Source: Ruminococcus sp.
GTDB taxonomy: Bacteria; Bacillota; Clostridia; Oscillospirales; Ruminococcaceae
Length of the DNA stretch: 64,000 nt
Direction of reading: 5' to 3'
NCBI GenBank assembly: GCA_024403935.1
Contig: JAKSQV010000001.1
Location: 54,829-118,828 of the forward strand
A program made the position numbers and the translations under genes. Within the stretch, counting starts at the first letter, position 1. The number at the start of each line of letters is the position of its first letter. Below the pieces are notes generated by a model. That model searched no databases, was not told the DNA's origin, and worked only from the letters and a program-made list of their open reading frames with translations. This document shows positions 7,923 to 16,395 of the stretch, piece after piece.

Positions 7923-8093
7923 TTACTCAGCAGAAGGAGCGCCTACGGGGCAAACACCTGCACAAGCGCCGCACTCTACGCAAGCATCAGCGTCGATAAC
8001 GTATTTTCCATCGCCTTCTGAGATAGCGCTTACAGGACACTCACCTGCACAAGCACCACAGCTGACACAATCGTCTGAAATCTTATATGCCAT
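7923..8093 (-). CDS. 2[4Fe-4S] ferredoxin, clostridial type
   Basis: 56 aa, starting MAYKISDDCVSCGACAGECP. Two copies of CxxCxxCxxxCP (the second reads CVECGACAGVCP) bind two [4Fe-4S] clusters. The length and symmetry are those of the small clostridial ferredoxins that carry electrons between oxidoreductases, hydrogenases and radical SAM systems in anaerobes. A GGAGG SD lies 9 nt before the ATG. It has its own promoter (8145-8172) and terminator, so it is a single-gene transcript. It could supply electrons to the radical SAM enzymes encoded in this window (MiaB, ScfB), but this is only inference. Confidence 0.95.
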   Translation of the reverse strand: MAYKISDDCVSCGACAGECPVSAISEGDGKYVIDADACVECGACAGVCPVGAPSAE

Positions 8094-8144
8094 AATTAAA
8101 GCACCTCCGTAGAATATTCAGGAGCATCCGCTCCTCTGATTTCT

Positions 8145-8172
8145 ATTTTAACATAAAGGCAGAGAAAATCAA
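8145..8172 (-). promoter_or_regulatory. promoter for ferredoxin
   Basis: Minus-strand TTGATT (8167-8172), 16-nt spacer, TAAAAT (8145-8150). A small GGAGC/GCTCC hairpin lies in the leader at 8131-8144. Confidence 0.55.
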
Positions 8173-8264
8173 GATATATTCGTTAGTATATGCTTACACG
8201 ATTTCGGAAATCCTGCAATACTGCGGCAACTATTATTCGGGGCGGCAGTTTTTTACGGATAATC

Positions 8265-8294
8265 TTGACATTTTATGTTTGGCTATAGTATAAT
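8265..8294 (+). promoter_or_regulatory. sigma-A promoter for solute-binding lipoprotein
   Basis: Consensus TTGACA (8265-8270), 18-nt spacer, consensus TATAAT (8289-8294). Confidence 0.8.
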
Positions 8295-8362
8295 ACATTT
8301 TGACGATTCAGCGCGGCATCGTTACGCGCATCAGAAAAAGACAAGAAAGGATTCTGTTGAAA

Positions 8363-9793
8363 ATGAAAAAGCTGAAAACAGTTCTTGCAGGACTTGCGGC
8401 TATCTCGGTCCTCGCATCATCTGCCGCATCATGTCAGAGCAGGAACAGCTCGGAGTCGGGCAGTTCAGACGAAAACACATCTGCCTCAGAGGAGGAGACT
8501 TCCGTCGGCAATGAAAATGTTGATATAAACGGTCAGACTATTGTATGGCTTGCTGACTACGACATCAATCCTGAGGGAGACGAAGCACGTTCGGTAGCTC
8601 TTTCGCTGTTCGAGGATGTATACGGCGCAAAGGTCGAATTCGTACAGGCTGAGCCCGATGAGATGCTCGCAACCCTTGATGAGATGATACTTGCAGGCGA
8701 TGAAGTGGATATGTTCCCGTATGCACAGGATACATTCCCGAACGGCGTGCTTAGTAAGCGGTTTGAGCCGCTCGATCCTTACTTCGGCATGATGGGCATG
8801 GAGGAGGAAGGACTCTGGGACGATATGAGCAGCATTATAGATATGTTCGCATATAACGTTCAGCATTATGTTGTGCCGTTCAGCGTATCCGACCCGCTCG
8901 TCATCACTTACAGCCGCAATATCATGAATGAGGAAGGACTTGACGATCCGTATAAGCTTTACCTTGACGGCAAGTGGGATCAGGAAACGTTTGTGAAAAT
9001 GATGGAGTCGTATGTAGCGGCAGCACCCGAGGGTGAGACACGCTACGGCATCAACGGCTGGTACGGGCAGGAACTGCTCCGTTCGACAGGCTGCAGTGTT
9101 GTCACCTATGACGGCAGCAAGCTTGCAAATAACATTGATGCTCCCGAGATAGAAAAGGCTGTACTTCTGGCGCAGGATATTGCTTCAAAGAAGCTCTGCA
9201 ATCCTGCTCAGGCGGACTGCTTCCCCAATCCTCACAATACGCTCTTTTTTGCAATGGGAAGCTGGTCGCTCGGCGCATCGAATGCCAAGAACCCGAATTC
9301 GGACCTTATGGTCGTGCCGTTCCCGAAATTAGCAGGAGCGGAAAAGAACCGCATCTGCTGCGATTACGATGCAAAAATGCTTGTGAAGAACTCGACAAAG
9401 GGGGATGCTGTTGCAGCGTACATCAAGTGCGAGCGCGTGGCTGCTTCTCAGGAGGAGTACCGCAATGCAGCAAGACAGCAGGCTGTTGTTGAGGAAAAGA
9501 CCGCAGGAGGCAAGCTGAGGTCATTCGTCACCGAGGAACAGTACGACGCATTACAGAGCTACCTTGAGGAGTGCAAGGCTGCTCCTGTGTTCGATTTTGC
9601 TTATGGTATGGGAGAGAAGATGAACAGAGAAGGCGAATACAACTATGAGACACGCGGAGTCATAAACAACATGAATAATGTGATGCAGGCTATGCTTGAG
9701 GGCGATACATCGGTCGGCCCGTGGGCGGAGCTCCGCGAGGAATGGTCGGATATCATCGACGGAGAGGTCGGAAGTTTCAACGCAGCACAGTAA
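8363..9793 (+). CDS. extracellular solute-binding lipoprotein (ABC importer family 1), orphan
   Basis: 476 aa from the ATG at 8363. A TTG at 8357 is better spaced from AAAGGA and would add two residues. It has a lipoprotein signal (KKLKTVLAGLAAISVLASS, then AASC), a Ser/Glu-rich linker, then a two-lobed binding-protein fold of the MalE/UgpB class. Features of that class include QTIVWLADYDINP early on and aromatic-rich segments such as INGWYGQ and GSWSLGAS. These proteins bind sugars or similar solutes at the outer face of the membrane and hand them to a permease. No permease or ATPase gene is adjacent, so the partner must be elsewhere or the protein has a sensory role. Own promoter and terminator. 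Substrate unknown. Confidence 0.8.
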   Translation: MKKLKTVLAGLAAISVLASSAASCQSRNSSESGSSDENTSASEEETSVGNENVDINGQTIVWLADYDINPEGDEARSVALSLFEDVYGAKVEFVQAEPDEMLATLDEMILAGDEVDMFPYAQDTFPNGVLSKRFEPLDPYFGMMGMEEEGLWDDMSSIIDMFAYNVQHYVVPFSVSDPLVITYSRNIMNEEGLDDPYKLYLDGKWDQETFVKMMESYVAAAPEGETRYGINGWYGQELLRSTGCSVVTYDGSKLANNIDAPEIEKAVLLAQDIASKKLCNPAQADCFPNPHNTLFFAMGSWSLGASNAKNPNSDLMVVPFPKLAGAEKNRICCDYDAKMLVKNSTKGDAVAAYIKCERVAASQEEYRNAARQQAVVEEKTAGGKLRSFVTEEQYDALQSYLEECKAAPVFDFAYGMGEKMNREGEYNYETRGVINNMNNVMQAMLEGDTSVGPWAELREEWSDIIDGEVGSFNAAQ

Positions 9794-9813
9794 CTGTGAA
9801 AGTATATTTCAGG

Positions 9814-9845
9814 AACGCAGAGAAGAGGCTTTTTCTGCGTTCTTT
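9814..9845 (+). terminator. terminator after solute-binding protein gene
   Basis: 8-bp stem (9814-9821 / 9834-9841, AACGCAGA/TCTGCGTT; the exact pairing at the ends is approximate), followed by CTTT. Confidence 0.6.
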
Positions 9846-9906
9846 GTATAAAATTACCAAATGCAGAAGTTTTTTTACAGCAATGTGTAAAAAATTCCGA
9901 AAGTGC

Positions 9907-9935
9907 GTGACATTTTTAAGTTGTTGTGTTATAAT
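9907..9935 (+). promoter_or_regulatory. promoter for Ig-like protein gene
   Basis: GTGACA (9907-9912), 17-nt spacer, consensus TATAAT (9930-9935). Confidence 0.65.
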
Positions 9936-9985
9936 GTTATTTAAGGAATTATCCTTTGTTAAGAGAAAAACATAAATGCAGTGCC

Positions 9986-10021
9986 GCACGGATGAGCCTG
10001 AGACTGCACGGATATGCCTGA
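9986..10021. repeat. tandem direct repeat in the leader of the Ig-like gene
   Basis: GCACGGATGAGCCTGA at 9986-10001 and GCACGGATATGCCTGA at 10006-10021: 14 of 16 identical, period 20 bp. It lies between the promoter and the start codon and could be a binding site or a chance duplication. Confidence 0.5.
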
Positions 10022-10071
10022 TGCAGGGTATTTGGCTGTTTTGCGGTATTGACAGAAGGAAGGAAAAGAAA

Positions 10072-10662
10072 ATGGAGAACAGAAGACGTGTTACGCGTAA
10101 GGTGCTCAGACAAAGACAGTTGGGAGCGCTTGCTGTCATAGCATTCATCGTGCTGATGTTTGTGGTTCTTCTTGCGAAATGCACCAACAGTTCAGACGAG
10201 AAGAGCGGCAAACAGACTGAAACGACAACTACCACTGTGACAACTCTGCCTGAAACTACCGTTCCGATAGAGACAACAGCCGAGACAACGACTGTCGCCG
10301 TAAATCCTAAGGCATCAAACGTCAAGCTTTCAAAGCGTGAGCTCTTCCTTGAAGTGGGCGAGACTGACGTTCCGATCATTCAGAGCTACCCCGATGCAGG
10401 CACATACGAGTCTGATGAAGTGTGGAAGTCAATGGATCCTGCCATAGCTGTTGTAAATGCTTCAGGCTATATCACAGGTGTATCCAACGGTCAGACATAC
10501 GTTATCCTCAGCTTCAAGAACTATCCTGATATCGAGATTGAGATAAAGGTCAATGTCGGCGTAGTTGATACTCCTGCCATTGCTACGACTTCAATTCTGA
10601 ACGGGGACTCCCCTCTTTCTGAAGATACTGTCACCACTACCGTGGATGCAGGACTTGCTTAA
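10072..10662 (+). CDS. membrane-anchored protein with BIG2-type Ig-like domain
   Basis: 196 aa from the ATG at 10072 (AAGGAAAAG SD). The frame is open upstream but without an SD. It has a short basic cytoplasmic N-terminus (ENRRRVTRKVLRQRQ), one membrane helix (about residues 17-38), and a long Thr/Glu-rich extracellular linker. A single Ig-like domain of the BIG2 kind follows: KLSKRELFLEVGET, then WKSMDPAIAVVNASGYITGVSNGQTYV. BIG2 domains are found in adhesins and surface enzymes of Bacillota. With only one domain and no enzyme attached, the role is probably structural or adhesive at the cell surface. Own promoter and terminator. Confidence 0.8.
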   Translation: MENRRRVTRKVLRQRQLGALAVIAFIVLMFVVLLAKCTNSSDEKSGKQTETTTTTVTTLPETTVPIETTAETTTVAVNPKASNVKLSKRELFLEVGETDVPIIQSYPDAGTYESDEVWKSMDPAIAVVNASGYITGVSNGQTYVILSFKNYPDIEIEIKVNVGVVDTPAIATTSILNGDSPLSEDTVTTTVDAGLA

Positions 10663-10673
10663 ACAGACATTAT

Positions 10674-10706
10674 CGGTGTCGTGCTTTGTGCTCGGCACCG
10701 TTTTTT
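10674..10706 (+). terminator. terminator after the Ig-like gene
   Basis: 8-bp stem CGGTGTCG/CGGCACCG (one G.U) followed by six T. Confidence 0.8.
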
Positions 10707-10756
10707 GTCCGATGAAGAAAAATAATCGGAAAATTTGAAAAATCTCTGAAAAATAC

Positions 10757-10785
10757 TTGATTTTTCCTTTTGTGCGTGTTATAAT
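10757..10785 (+). promoter_or_regulatory. promoter of the rimP-nusA-infB operon
   Basis: TTGATT (10757-10762), 17-nt spacer, consensus TATAAT (10780-10785), directly after the preceding terminator. Confidence 0.75.
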
Positions 10786-10808
10786 ACTATAAGATGATAG
10801 TTAGACTA

Positions 10809-10830
10809 AAGACCGGAAGCTTCCGGTCTT
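10809..10830 (+). promoter_or_regulatory. palindromic hairpin at the start of the rimP-nusA leader
   Basis: 22-bp perfect palindrome (AAGACCGGAA-GC-TTCCGGTCTT) starting some 17 nt after the predicted transcription start. It is followed by TTTC, which is too short for a good terminator. It could stabilise the 5' end, act as a weak attenuator feeding back on NusA, or bind a protein as DNA. Confidence 0.5.
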
Positions 10831-10902
10831 TCGTGTTGTATCGGGATATTTGCTCCCGACGGCTATTGCGGCAGGTTTTGAAAGAAAGGAGAAAAACACC
10901 GG

Positions 10903-11379
10903 ATGAAGCTGAAAAAATTCGGAGGAACAGAGAAAAAGATCTACGACCTCGTCAAGCCGGTCACCGATGCACTCGGTTACTTCCTCTGGGACGTGTGCTA
11001 CGTCAAGGAGGGGGCAATGTGGTATCTGCGCATATTCATTGACTGCGATGAGGGTATCACCATTGAGGACTGCGAGAGGGTAACAGCTCCCGTGAACGAG
11101 CTCCTCGACGAGACCGATCCCATTCCGCAGCAGTATATGCTCGAGATCGGTTCGGCAGGACTTGAGAGAGAGCTCCTGAGAGAGGAACACTTTGAGGTCT
11201 GCGATGGCGACAAAGTCAGAGTGCGCCTGATACGGAGCATCGACGGCGAGAAGGAGATATGTGCCGATCTTGTCCGCGCCGACAGGAACGAGCTTACCCT
11301 GAGAAACGAGGACGGCACAGAGCGCGTGATACCGCTTGAGGATGTCGCATTCGTAAAGCTGTGGTTCGATTTTGAGTGA
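10903..11379 (+). CDS. rimP: ribosome maturation factor RimP
   Basis: 158 aa, the usual length. It has the N-terminal alpha/beta domain with the conserved WYLRIFIDCDEGITIEDCERV segment and IGSAGLERELLREEHF, followed by a C-terminal SH3-like barrel (ADLVRADRNELTLRNEDG). RimP binds the 30S precursor and helps 16S rRNA and S12 assembly. It is the first gene of the operon containing nusA, ylxR, ylxQ, infB, rbfA, truB and ribF, the standard Bacillota order. An AAAGGAG SD lies about 10 nt upstream of the ATG. Confidence 0.95.
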   Translation: MKLKKFGGTEKKIYDLVKPVTDALGYFLWDVCYVKEGAMWYLRIFIDCDEGITIEDCERVTAPVNELLDETDPIPQQYMLEIGSAGLERELLREEHFEVCDGDKVRVRLIRSIDGEKEICADLVRADRNELTLRNEDGTERVIPLEDVAFVKLWFDFE

Positions 11380-11438
11380 GAGCCGCAGGATATTAAATAC
11401 GTTCAAGGTAAATATAATATAAACGGAGGAACATAATA

Positions 11439-12599
11439 ATGGAAAACTTTTTCGACGCACTTAAAATGCTCGGCGAAGAAAACAGCGTTGAGACTGACCT
11501 TCTGATTGAAAAGGTAAAGTCGGCAATGCTCAAAGCCGCCAAGAGAGCATATCCTCACAGTGAGGACAGAATAAGAGTCGAGATAGACCCTGCACAGAAA
11601 AAATTCGCAATGCACATCGTTCAGGAGATAATCGAGGATGAACCCATCGATGAGAACGAGATCAATATTGACGTTGCAAAGACCATTGATCCGAACGCTA
11701 TGGTCGGCGGTACGATACTCAAGGAGATCGACATTTCCAAGCTCGGAAGAATGGCGGCTCTTTCAGCAAAGCAGTCGATAAAGGGCGACCTCCGCGAGAT
11801 AAACCGCGAACAGATGCTCGGAAAATTCGAGCAGAAGGAGCATGACTGCATTATCGCTACCGTTTCACAGATAGAGCCCGGCAGAGGTACTGTCACAGTT
11901 GAGTATCAGGGCACAGAGCTCTACCTTTTCAAGAATGAGCAGATACCCGGAGAGGTGCTTGAAGAAGGCAAGCAGGTCAAGGTCTACATCACAGGCATCG
12001 TAGGCAAGACAAAAAAGCCCATCGTCAAGATATCACGTACTCACAAGGATCTCGTAAAGCGACTGTTTGAGCTTGAGGTTCCCGAAATATATGACGGAAC
12101 AGTCGAGGTAAAGTCCATATCGCGTGAAGCAGGTTCAAGAACAAAGATCGCCGTATGGTCAAAGGATGAAAACGTTGATGCTGTCGGCGCCTGCATCGGT
12201 GCGCAGCGTTCGCGTATCACCGCCGTTGTGAATGAGCTGAGCGGTGAAAAGATCGACATAATCCCGTGGAGCGAGGATACAGCCGAGTTTATCACAAGGG
12301 CTCTTGCTCCTGCACAGGTGCTCAAGACAGTCGTTACTTCGGAGGAGGAAAAGACCTGCACCGTAATAGTACCGAACAACCAGCTTTCGCTCGCTATCGG
12401 AAACAAGGGACAGAATGCGAAGCTTGCGGCAAAGCTCACAGGCTTCAAGATAGATATCAAGCCGCAGTTTGACAACCTTACGGGTGATGAGGCTCCCGAG
12501 CTCAGCGACGACTATGTCGTTCCCGTAAAGGAGACTCCTGTTGAGGCTCCTGCTGAGGCGGAGGCTGAGGAAGCTGCGGAGGGCGCATCGGAGGAATGA
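11439..12599 (+). CDS. nusA: transcription termination/antitermination factor NusA
   Basis: 386 aa. The N-terminal RNA polymerase-binding domain covers residues 1-125, the S1 domain about 135-200 (IIATVSQIEPGRGTVTVEYQG), and the two KH domains follow (VGACIGAQRSRI, then LAIGNKGQNAKLAAKLTGFKIDI). It ends in an acidic Glu/Ala-rich tail rather than the acidic repeat domains of enteric NusA. It modulates pausing, intrinsic termination and antitermination. A CGGAGG SD precedes the ATG. The stop overlaps the ylxR start (ATGATGA). Confidence 0.96.
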   Translation: MENFFDALKMLGEENSVETDLLIEKVKSAMLKAAKRAYPHSEDRIRVEIDPAQKKFAMHIVQEIIEDEPIDENEINIDVAKTIDPNAMVGGTILKEIDISKLGRMAALSAKQSIKGDLREINREQMLGKFEQKEHDCIIATVSQIEPGRGTVTVEYQGTELYLFKNEQIPGEVLEEGKQVKVYITGIVGKTKKPIVKISRTHKDLVKRLFELEVPEIYDGTVEVKSISREAGSRTKIAVWSKDENVDAVGACIGAQRSRITAVVNELSGEKIDIIPWSEDTAEFITRALAPAQVLKTVVTSEEEKTCTVIVPNNQLSLAIGNKGQNAKLAAKLTGFKIDIKPQFDNLTGDEAPELSDDYVVPVKETPVEAPAEAEAEEAAEGASEE

Positions 12600-12877
12600 T
12601 GAAGCCCAGAAAGATCCCGATGAGAATGTGCCTCGGATGCAGCGAAATGAAGCCGAAGAAAGAGCTTATGCGCGTTGTGAGGTCTCCCGAGGGAGAGATA
12701 AGCCTCGACTTCGTTGGCAAAAAGAACGGCAGAGGGGCTTACATTTGCAGGAGCAATGATTGCTTCGACAAGGCACGGAAGGCTCGGAGGCTTGAAAAAG
12801 CGTTCTCATGCAGGATAGATGAAAGCGTTTATGAGGTGATGGCGGATGAACTCAGAAAAGAAACGTCCGACGGCTGA
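12596..12877 (+). CDS. rnpM: YlxR/RnpM family RNA-binding protein
   Basis: 93 aa. It starts MMKPRKIPMRMCLGC; the RMCxxC...K pattern and GRGAYIC are the signature of the DUF448/YlxR family. The Bacillus member was shown to bind and modulate RNase P RNA (RnpM), with earlier suggestions of a role as a nucleoid-associated regulator. The start overlaps the nusA stop by 4 bp and the gene overlaps ylxQ by 32 bp, so the three are translationally coupled. Position between nusA and infB is invariant in Bacillota. Confidence 0.9.
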   Translation: MMKPRKIPMRMCLGCSEMKPKKELMRVVRSPEGEISLDFVGKKNGRGAYICRSNDCFDKARKARRLEKAFSCRIDESVYEVMADELRKETSDG

Positions 12878-13160
12878 CCTGCTGACGATATGCATAAAGG
12901 CAGGCAGAGCGGTAAAGGGCTTTGACAGCGCGATGGATGCTGTCAGGGAAGGCAAAGCCTTCTGCGTGCTCACCGCTGCCGATGCCTCAACCAAGACCCT
13001 CAAGGAAGTGGATTTCGTGTGCGGAAGATATGATGCCGTACACCTTCGCACCGAGCTCGCAAAGGACGAGATGGGACGGATATGCGGTAAAGAGACCGCG
13101 GTCATTGCTGTCTGTGACAAGGGCTTTGCGGACGGATTCATAAAAAGGATACAGAAATAA
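12846..13160 (+). CDS. ylxQ: L7Ae-family ribosomal protein-like YlxQ
   Basis: 104 aa. L7Ae/L30e/S12e/Gadd45 fold: LTICIKAGRAVKGFDS near the N-terminus and AVIAVCDKGFADGFIKRI at the end. Family members bind kink-turn RNA. YlxQ itself is not essential in Bacillus and its role is unclear. It overlaps ylxR by 32 bp, with the start codon inside ylxR. About 60 bp separate it from infB, and that gap contains an internal promoter (13174-13203). Confidence 0.88.
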   Translation: MNSEKKRPTADLLTICIKAGRAVKGFDSAMDAVREGKAFCVLTAADASTKTLKEVDFVCGRYDAVHLRTELAKDEMGRICGKETAVIAVCDKGFADGFIKRIQK

Positions 13161-13173
13161 CACCTCAGAAGTG

Positions 13174-13203
13174 TTGACATAGAAAATACACTTTTACTAT
13201 AAT
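13174..13203 (+). promoter_or_regulatory. internal promoter directly before infB
   Basis: Consensus TTGACA (13174-13179), 18-nt spacer, consensus TATAAT (13198-13203). The -10 box ends one base before the infB SD (GGAGG, 13205-13209), so transcripts starting at the usual distance would begin at or after the SD. A small AACAC/GTGTT hairpin (13159-13175) overlaps the -35 box. Confidence 0.6.
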
Positions 13204-13220
13204 TGGAGGTACTGCTGAAT

Positions 13221-15920
13221 ATGGCAAAAAAGATAAAACTGAGCGATGCGGCGAAGGACCTTAATGTTTCTTCGCAGGACATAATTGATTTCTTCGCAGA
13301 AAAGGGCGACACAAAGAAGAAGGCTTCAACAGGTCTTACCGAGGATGAAATGAATGTTGTGCTCGAGCACTACACCAAGCTCAATGCGGTAAAGTCCTTC
13401 GATGAGTACTTTGCATCAAAGTCTGATCCGAGACCTGAGCGCAAGGAAGAGCCAAAGCCCGAGAAAAAGACAGTCAAGAAGAAGACTGCCGAGGAAAAGC
13501 CTGCTGCTGAGAAGAAGACCACAGCAAAGGCTGAAAAAACAGACGAGGCAAAGGCTGCTCCCAAGAAGGAAAAGAAGACAGCCGCAGAGAAGCCTGCTGC
13601 CGAGAAGAAAACGGCTGTAAAGGCTGAAAAGGCTGAAAAGGCAGAGAAGGCTGCAAAGCCTGTTGAAAAGGCTGCGGAAAAGCCTGCTGAAAAACCTGCT
13701 GAGAAGCCGGTTGAAAAGCCCATCGAAAAGCCTGTTGAGAAGCCCGCCGAGAAGCCGGCTGACGAAAGCAAGCCCGCTCCCAAGACTGAAAAGGCTGAGC
13801 CTGCAAAGAAACAGCCTGTAAATGTTCCCGAACAGGCAAAGTCAAAGAAGTCCGAAAAGAAAAAGGAGCAGGTAAAAGCTCGTGACAGAGGCGAGAGCTC
13901 AAAGCTCAACACAAGCTTCTCGTCCGAGACTGCTTCCACAGCAACGCAGAGACGTACAGTCGATACAAGAGGCAGCTATGTTGACCTCGACAAGTACAAT
14001 GAGCGTTATGACAATATGGCTTCCTCGAACAACCGCAGCGAGAATTACAGTTCGAAGAAGCAGAAGATAAACCAGAAGTCAGCACAGAGAAACCGTCAGC
14101 AGTTCAGCAGGAAGGAATCTGAAGCTGAAAAGCTCAAGAGACTTGAGCTTGAGCGCGCAAGAAAGCAGCAGCTCAAGGTAATGATCCCCGAGAGCATCAC
14201 AGTCGGCGAGCTTGCAACAAGACTCAAGGCTACGGCTACCGATGTAATCAAGAAGCTCATGGGACTTGGTGTAATGGCTTCAATAAATCAGGAGATCGAC
14301 TTCGATACCGCATCACTTGTAGCTGAGGAGCTCGGTGCAAAGGTAGAAAAGGAAGTTATCGTCACCATTGAGGAGCGTCTTATCGACGACACCGACGACG
14401 ATGATACAAATCTCCAGCCGCGCTGCCCCGTTGTTGTTGTAATGGGACACGTTGACCACGGTAAGACCTCTATCCTCGACCGTATCCGCAACGCTCACGT
14501 TGCCGCAGGCGAGGCAGGAGGCATCACACAGCACATCGGTGCTTATCAGGTAAACATTCAGGGAAAGGACATCACCTTCCTCGATACACCCGGACATGAG
14601 GCGTTCACCTCAATGCGTGCAAGAGGTGCCAATATCACGGATATTGCCATCCTTGTAGTTGCCGCAGATGACGGTATCATGCCGCAGACGATCGAGTCCA
14701 TCAACCATGCGAAATCCGCAGGCATACAGATAATCGTTGCTATCAACAAGATGGATAAGGAAGGTGCAAATCCCGACAAGATAAAGGAAGAACTCACCAA
14801 GTACGACCTCGTATGTGAGGACTGGGGCGGTGACGTTATCTGCGTTCCCGTTTCGGCAAAGACAGGCGACGGCATTGACGATCTCCTTGAGAACGTGCTT
14901 CTCGTTGCTGAGGTGCAGGAGCTCAGAGCAAATCCCGACCGTCTCGCAAAGGGTACTGTCATCGAGGCTCGTCTTGACAAGGGCAGAGGTCCTATCGCAA
15001 CTCTCCTCGTGCAGAACGGTACTCTCAGACAGGGAGATGTTCTTATCGCAGGTACGGCAGTCGGACGTGTCCGCGTGATGACCAACGACAAGGGCAGAAC
15101 AGTAAAGGCAGCAGGTCCGTCAGTTCCTGTTGAGATAACAGGACTTGCAGAAGTTCCGAGTGCAGGCGATGTATTCAATGCAGTTGAGGACGAAAGACTT
15201 GCCCGCGAGCTCGTTGAGCAGCGAAAGCATGAGCAGAAGCAGGAGCAGTTCAACCAGTACCGCAAGGTAACACTTGACAACCTCTTCAGCCAGATCGCCG
15301 AGGGCGAGATCAAGGAGCTCCCGATCATCGTAAAGGCTGACGTACAGGGCTCTGTCGAAGCAGTAAAACAGTCGCTTGAAAAGCTCTCGAATAACGAGGT
15401 AAGAGTAAGAGTCATCCACGGAGCAGTAGGTGCTGTAAAGGAAAGCGACGTTATGCTTGCAAGTGCTTCAAATGCTATCATCGTCGGCTTCAACGTGCGT
15501 CCCGATCCCGTTGCGGCTGAGAATGCCGAGCGTGACGGCGTGGATATCCGCCTGTATCGTATCATCTATGATGCAATAGAGGAGATCTCTACTGCTATGA
15601 AGGGTATGCTTGCTCCCAAGTTCCGTGATGTTGAGCTCGGACGTGCAGAAGTGCGTCAGGTATACAAGATCTCAAATGTAGGCATGGTAGCAGGAAGCTA
15701 TGTACTCAACGGCAAAGTGACAAGAGGTTGTCAGATCCGCGTTGTGCGTGACGGAATCATCATCGCAGACGATAAGATCTCAGGTCTGAAGCGATTCAAG
15801 GACGATGCCAAGGAGGTAGCCGAGGGCTACGAGTGCGGCATCAGCCTTGAGAAGTTCAGCGATGTCAAGGAAGGCGATATTTTCGAGGCATACACTGTCG
15901 AGGAATACCGCGAGGACTGA
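13221..15920 (+). CDS. infB: translation initiation factor IF-2
   Basis: 899 aa from the ATG at 13221 (GGAGG SD 11 nt upstream; the open frame has an earlier TTG at 13203). An IF2-N domain (residues 1-55) is followed by a 250-residue Lys/Ala/Glu/Pro-rich linker with many EKPA/EKPV repeats. A second IF2-N domain lies near 315-365. The GTPase domain has G1 GHVDHGKT (about 409-416), G3 DTPGHEAF and G4 NKMD, then domains II-IV. IF-2 places fMet-tRNA on the 30S subunit and promotes subunit joining. The linker is longer than in Bacillus IF-2 (716 aa) and resembles that of other ruminococci. It may also be made from its own promoter. Confidence 0.97.
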   Translation: MAKKIKLSDAAKDLNVSSQDIIDFFAEKGDTKKKASTGLTEDEMNVVLEHYTKLNAVKSFDEYFASKSDPRPERKEEPKPEKKTVKKKTAEEKPAAEKKTTAKAEKTDEAKAAPKKEKKTAAEKPAAEKKTAVKAEKAEKAEKAAKPVEKAAEKPAEKPAEKPVEKPIEKPVEKPAEKPADESKPAPKTEKAEPAKKQPVNVPEQAKSKKSEKKKEQVKARDRGESSKLNTSFSSETASTATQRRTVDTRGSYVDLDKYNERYDNMASSNNRSENYSSKKQKINQKSAQRNRQQFSRKESEAEKLKRLELERARKQQLKVMIPESITVGELATRLKATATDVIKKLMGLGVMASINQEIDFDTASLVAEELGAKVEKEVIVTIEERLIDDTDDDDTNLQPRCPVVVVMGHVDHGKTSILDRIRNAHVAAGEAGGITQHIGAYQVNIQGKDITFLDTPGHEAFTSMRARGANITDIAILVVAADDGIMPQTIESINHAKSAGIQIIVAINKMDKEGANPDKIKEELTKYDLVCEDWGGDVICVPVSAKTGDGIDDLLENVLLVAEVQELRANPDRLAKGTVIEARLDKGRGPIATLLVQNGTLRQGDVLIAGTAVGRVRVMTNDKGRTVKAAGPSVPVEITGLAEVPSAGDVFNAVEDERLARELVEQRKHEQKQEQFNQYRKVTLDNLFSQIAEGEIKELPIIVKADVQGSVEAVKQSLEKLSNNEVRVRVIHGAVGAVKESDVMLASASNAIIVGFNVRPDPVAAENAERDGVDIRLYRIIYDAIEEISTAMKGMLAPKFRDVELGRAEVRQVYKISNVGMVAGSYVLNGKVTRGCQIRVVRDGIIIADDKISGLKRFKDDAKEVAEGYECGISLEKFSDVKEGDIFEAYTVEEYRED

Positions 15921-15959
15921 TAAACAAATAAGAAACATGGTGCAAACCGTTAAAATGAT

Positions 15960-15979
15960 GCCGGAGTTGTGACTCCGGC
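15960..15979 (+). promoter_or_regulatory. intercistronic hairpin before the 128-aa gene
   Basis: Perfect 8-bp stem GCCGGAGT/ACTCCGGC with a 4-nt loop, immediately followed by the SD GGAAGGAGG. There is no U-tract. It may protect the mRNA or affect translation of the next gene. Confidence 0.5.
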
Positions 15980-15996
15980 GGAAGGAGGATTACTCA

Positions 15997-16383
15997 ATGA
16001 ACGCAGAGAGAATGAGCAATGCCGATATGATCCAATACTGCGATGAAGCACTGGCATGGGAGGATTTCGGACCGATAGATATTTTCTTCTTTGAATCCGT
16101 AAAAAAGATACTGCTCGGTCAATGCAGTGCCGCAGAGCAGGAAGAGGATTTCCCCAACGACCTCATGGGTGTGGAAAGACCTGTGCAGGATATTGAGCTT
16201 GAACCTGAATATGACAAGTTTGCAGACATATTCTATGAGGAGGGCGACGAGGAGCTCCCTGACTATACTCAGGTGGAAGCAGATGTTGAGGAGGCTAAGG
16301 AAGGCGAGTACTTCGACGGCGAGGAAAAGCCGGAGGAGCAGCATTCCGAGACCGAGGACGGCGGCTTCACTGTAAATATCTGA
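15997..16383 (+). CDS. acidic hypothetical protein between infB and rbfA
   Basis: 128 aa, not recognised. The N-terminal half looks folded and aromatic (MIQYCDEALAWEDFGPIDIFFFESVKKILLG). The second half is strongly acidic and probably disordered (runs such as EEGDEELPD and EEKPEEQ), ending GGFTVNI. It has no signal peptide or membrane helix. It has a strong SD (GGAAGGAGG) and sits 12 bp before rbfA, so it is a genuine operon member. In Bacillus this slot holds ylxP (DUF503), but this protein shows no resemblance to that family. The acidity and context suggest a ribosome- or RNA-polymerase-associated role, which is inference only. Confidence 0.7.
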   Translation: MNAERMSNADMIQYCDEALAWEDFGPIDIFFFESVKKILLGQCSAAEQEEDFPNDLMGVERPVQDIELEPEYDKFADIFYEEGDEELPDYTQVEADVEEAKEGEYFDGEEKPEEQHSETEDGGFTVNI

Positions 16384-16395
16384 AAGAGGTAAGCT

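Noticed and set aside
13640-13790. Repeated DNA that could be taken for a repeat array
   Set aside because: The repeats encode the EKPA/EKPV linker of IF-2, are in frame, and vary in sequence; not CRISPR.
14558-15565. 335-aa open frame on the minus strand inside infB
   Set aside because: It is fully antisense to the conserved GTPase part of IF-2, has Ser/Thr-rich low-complexity translation and no SD.
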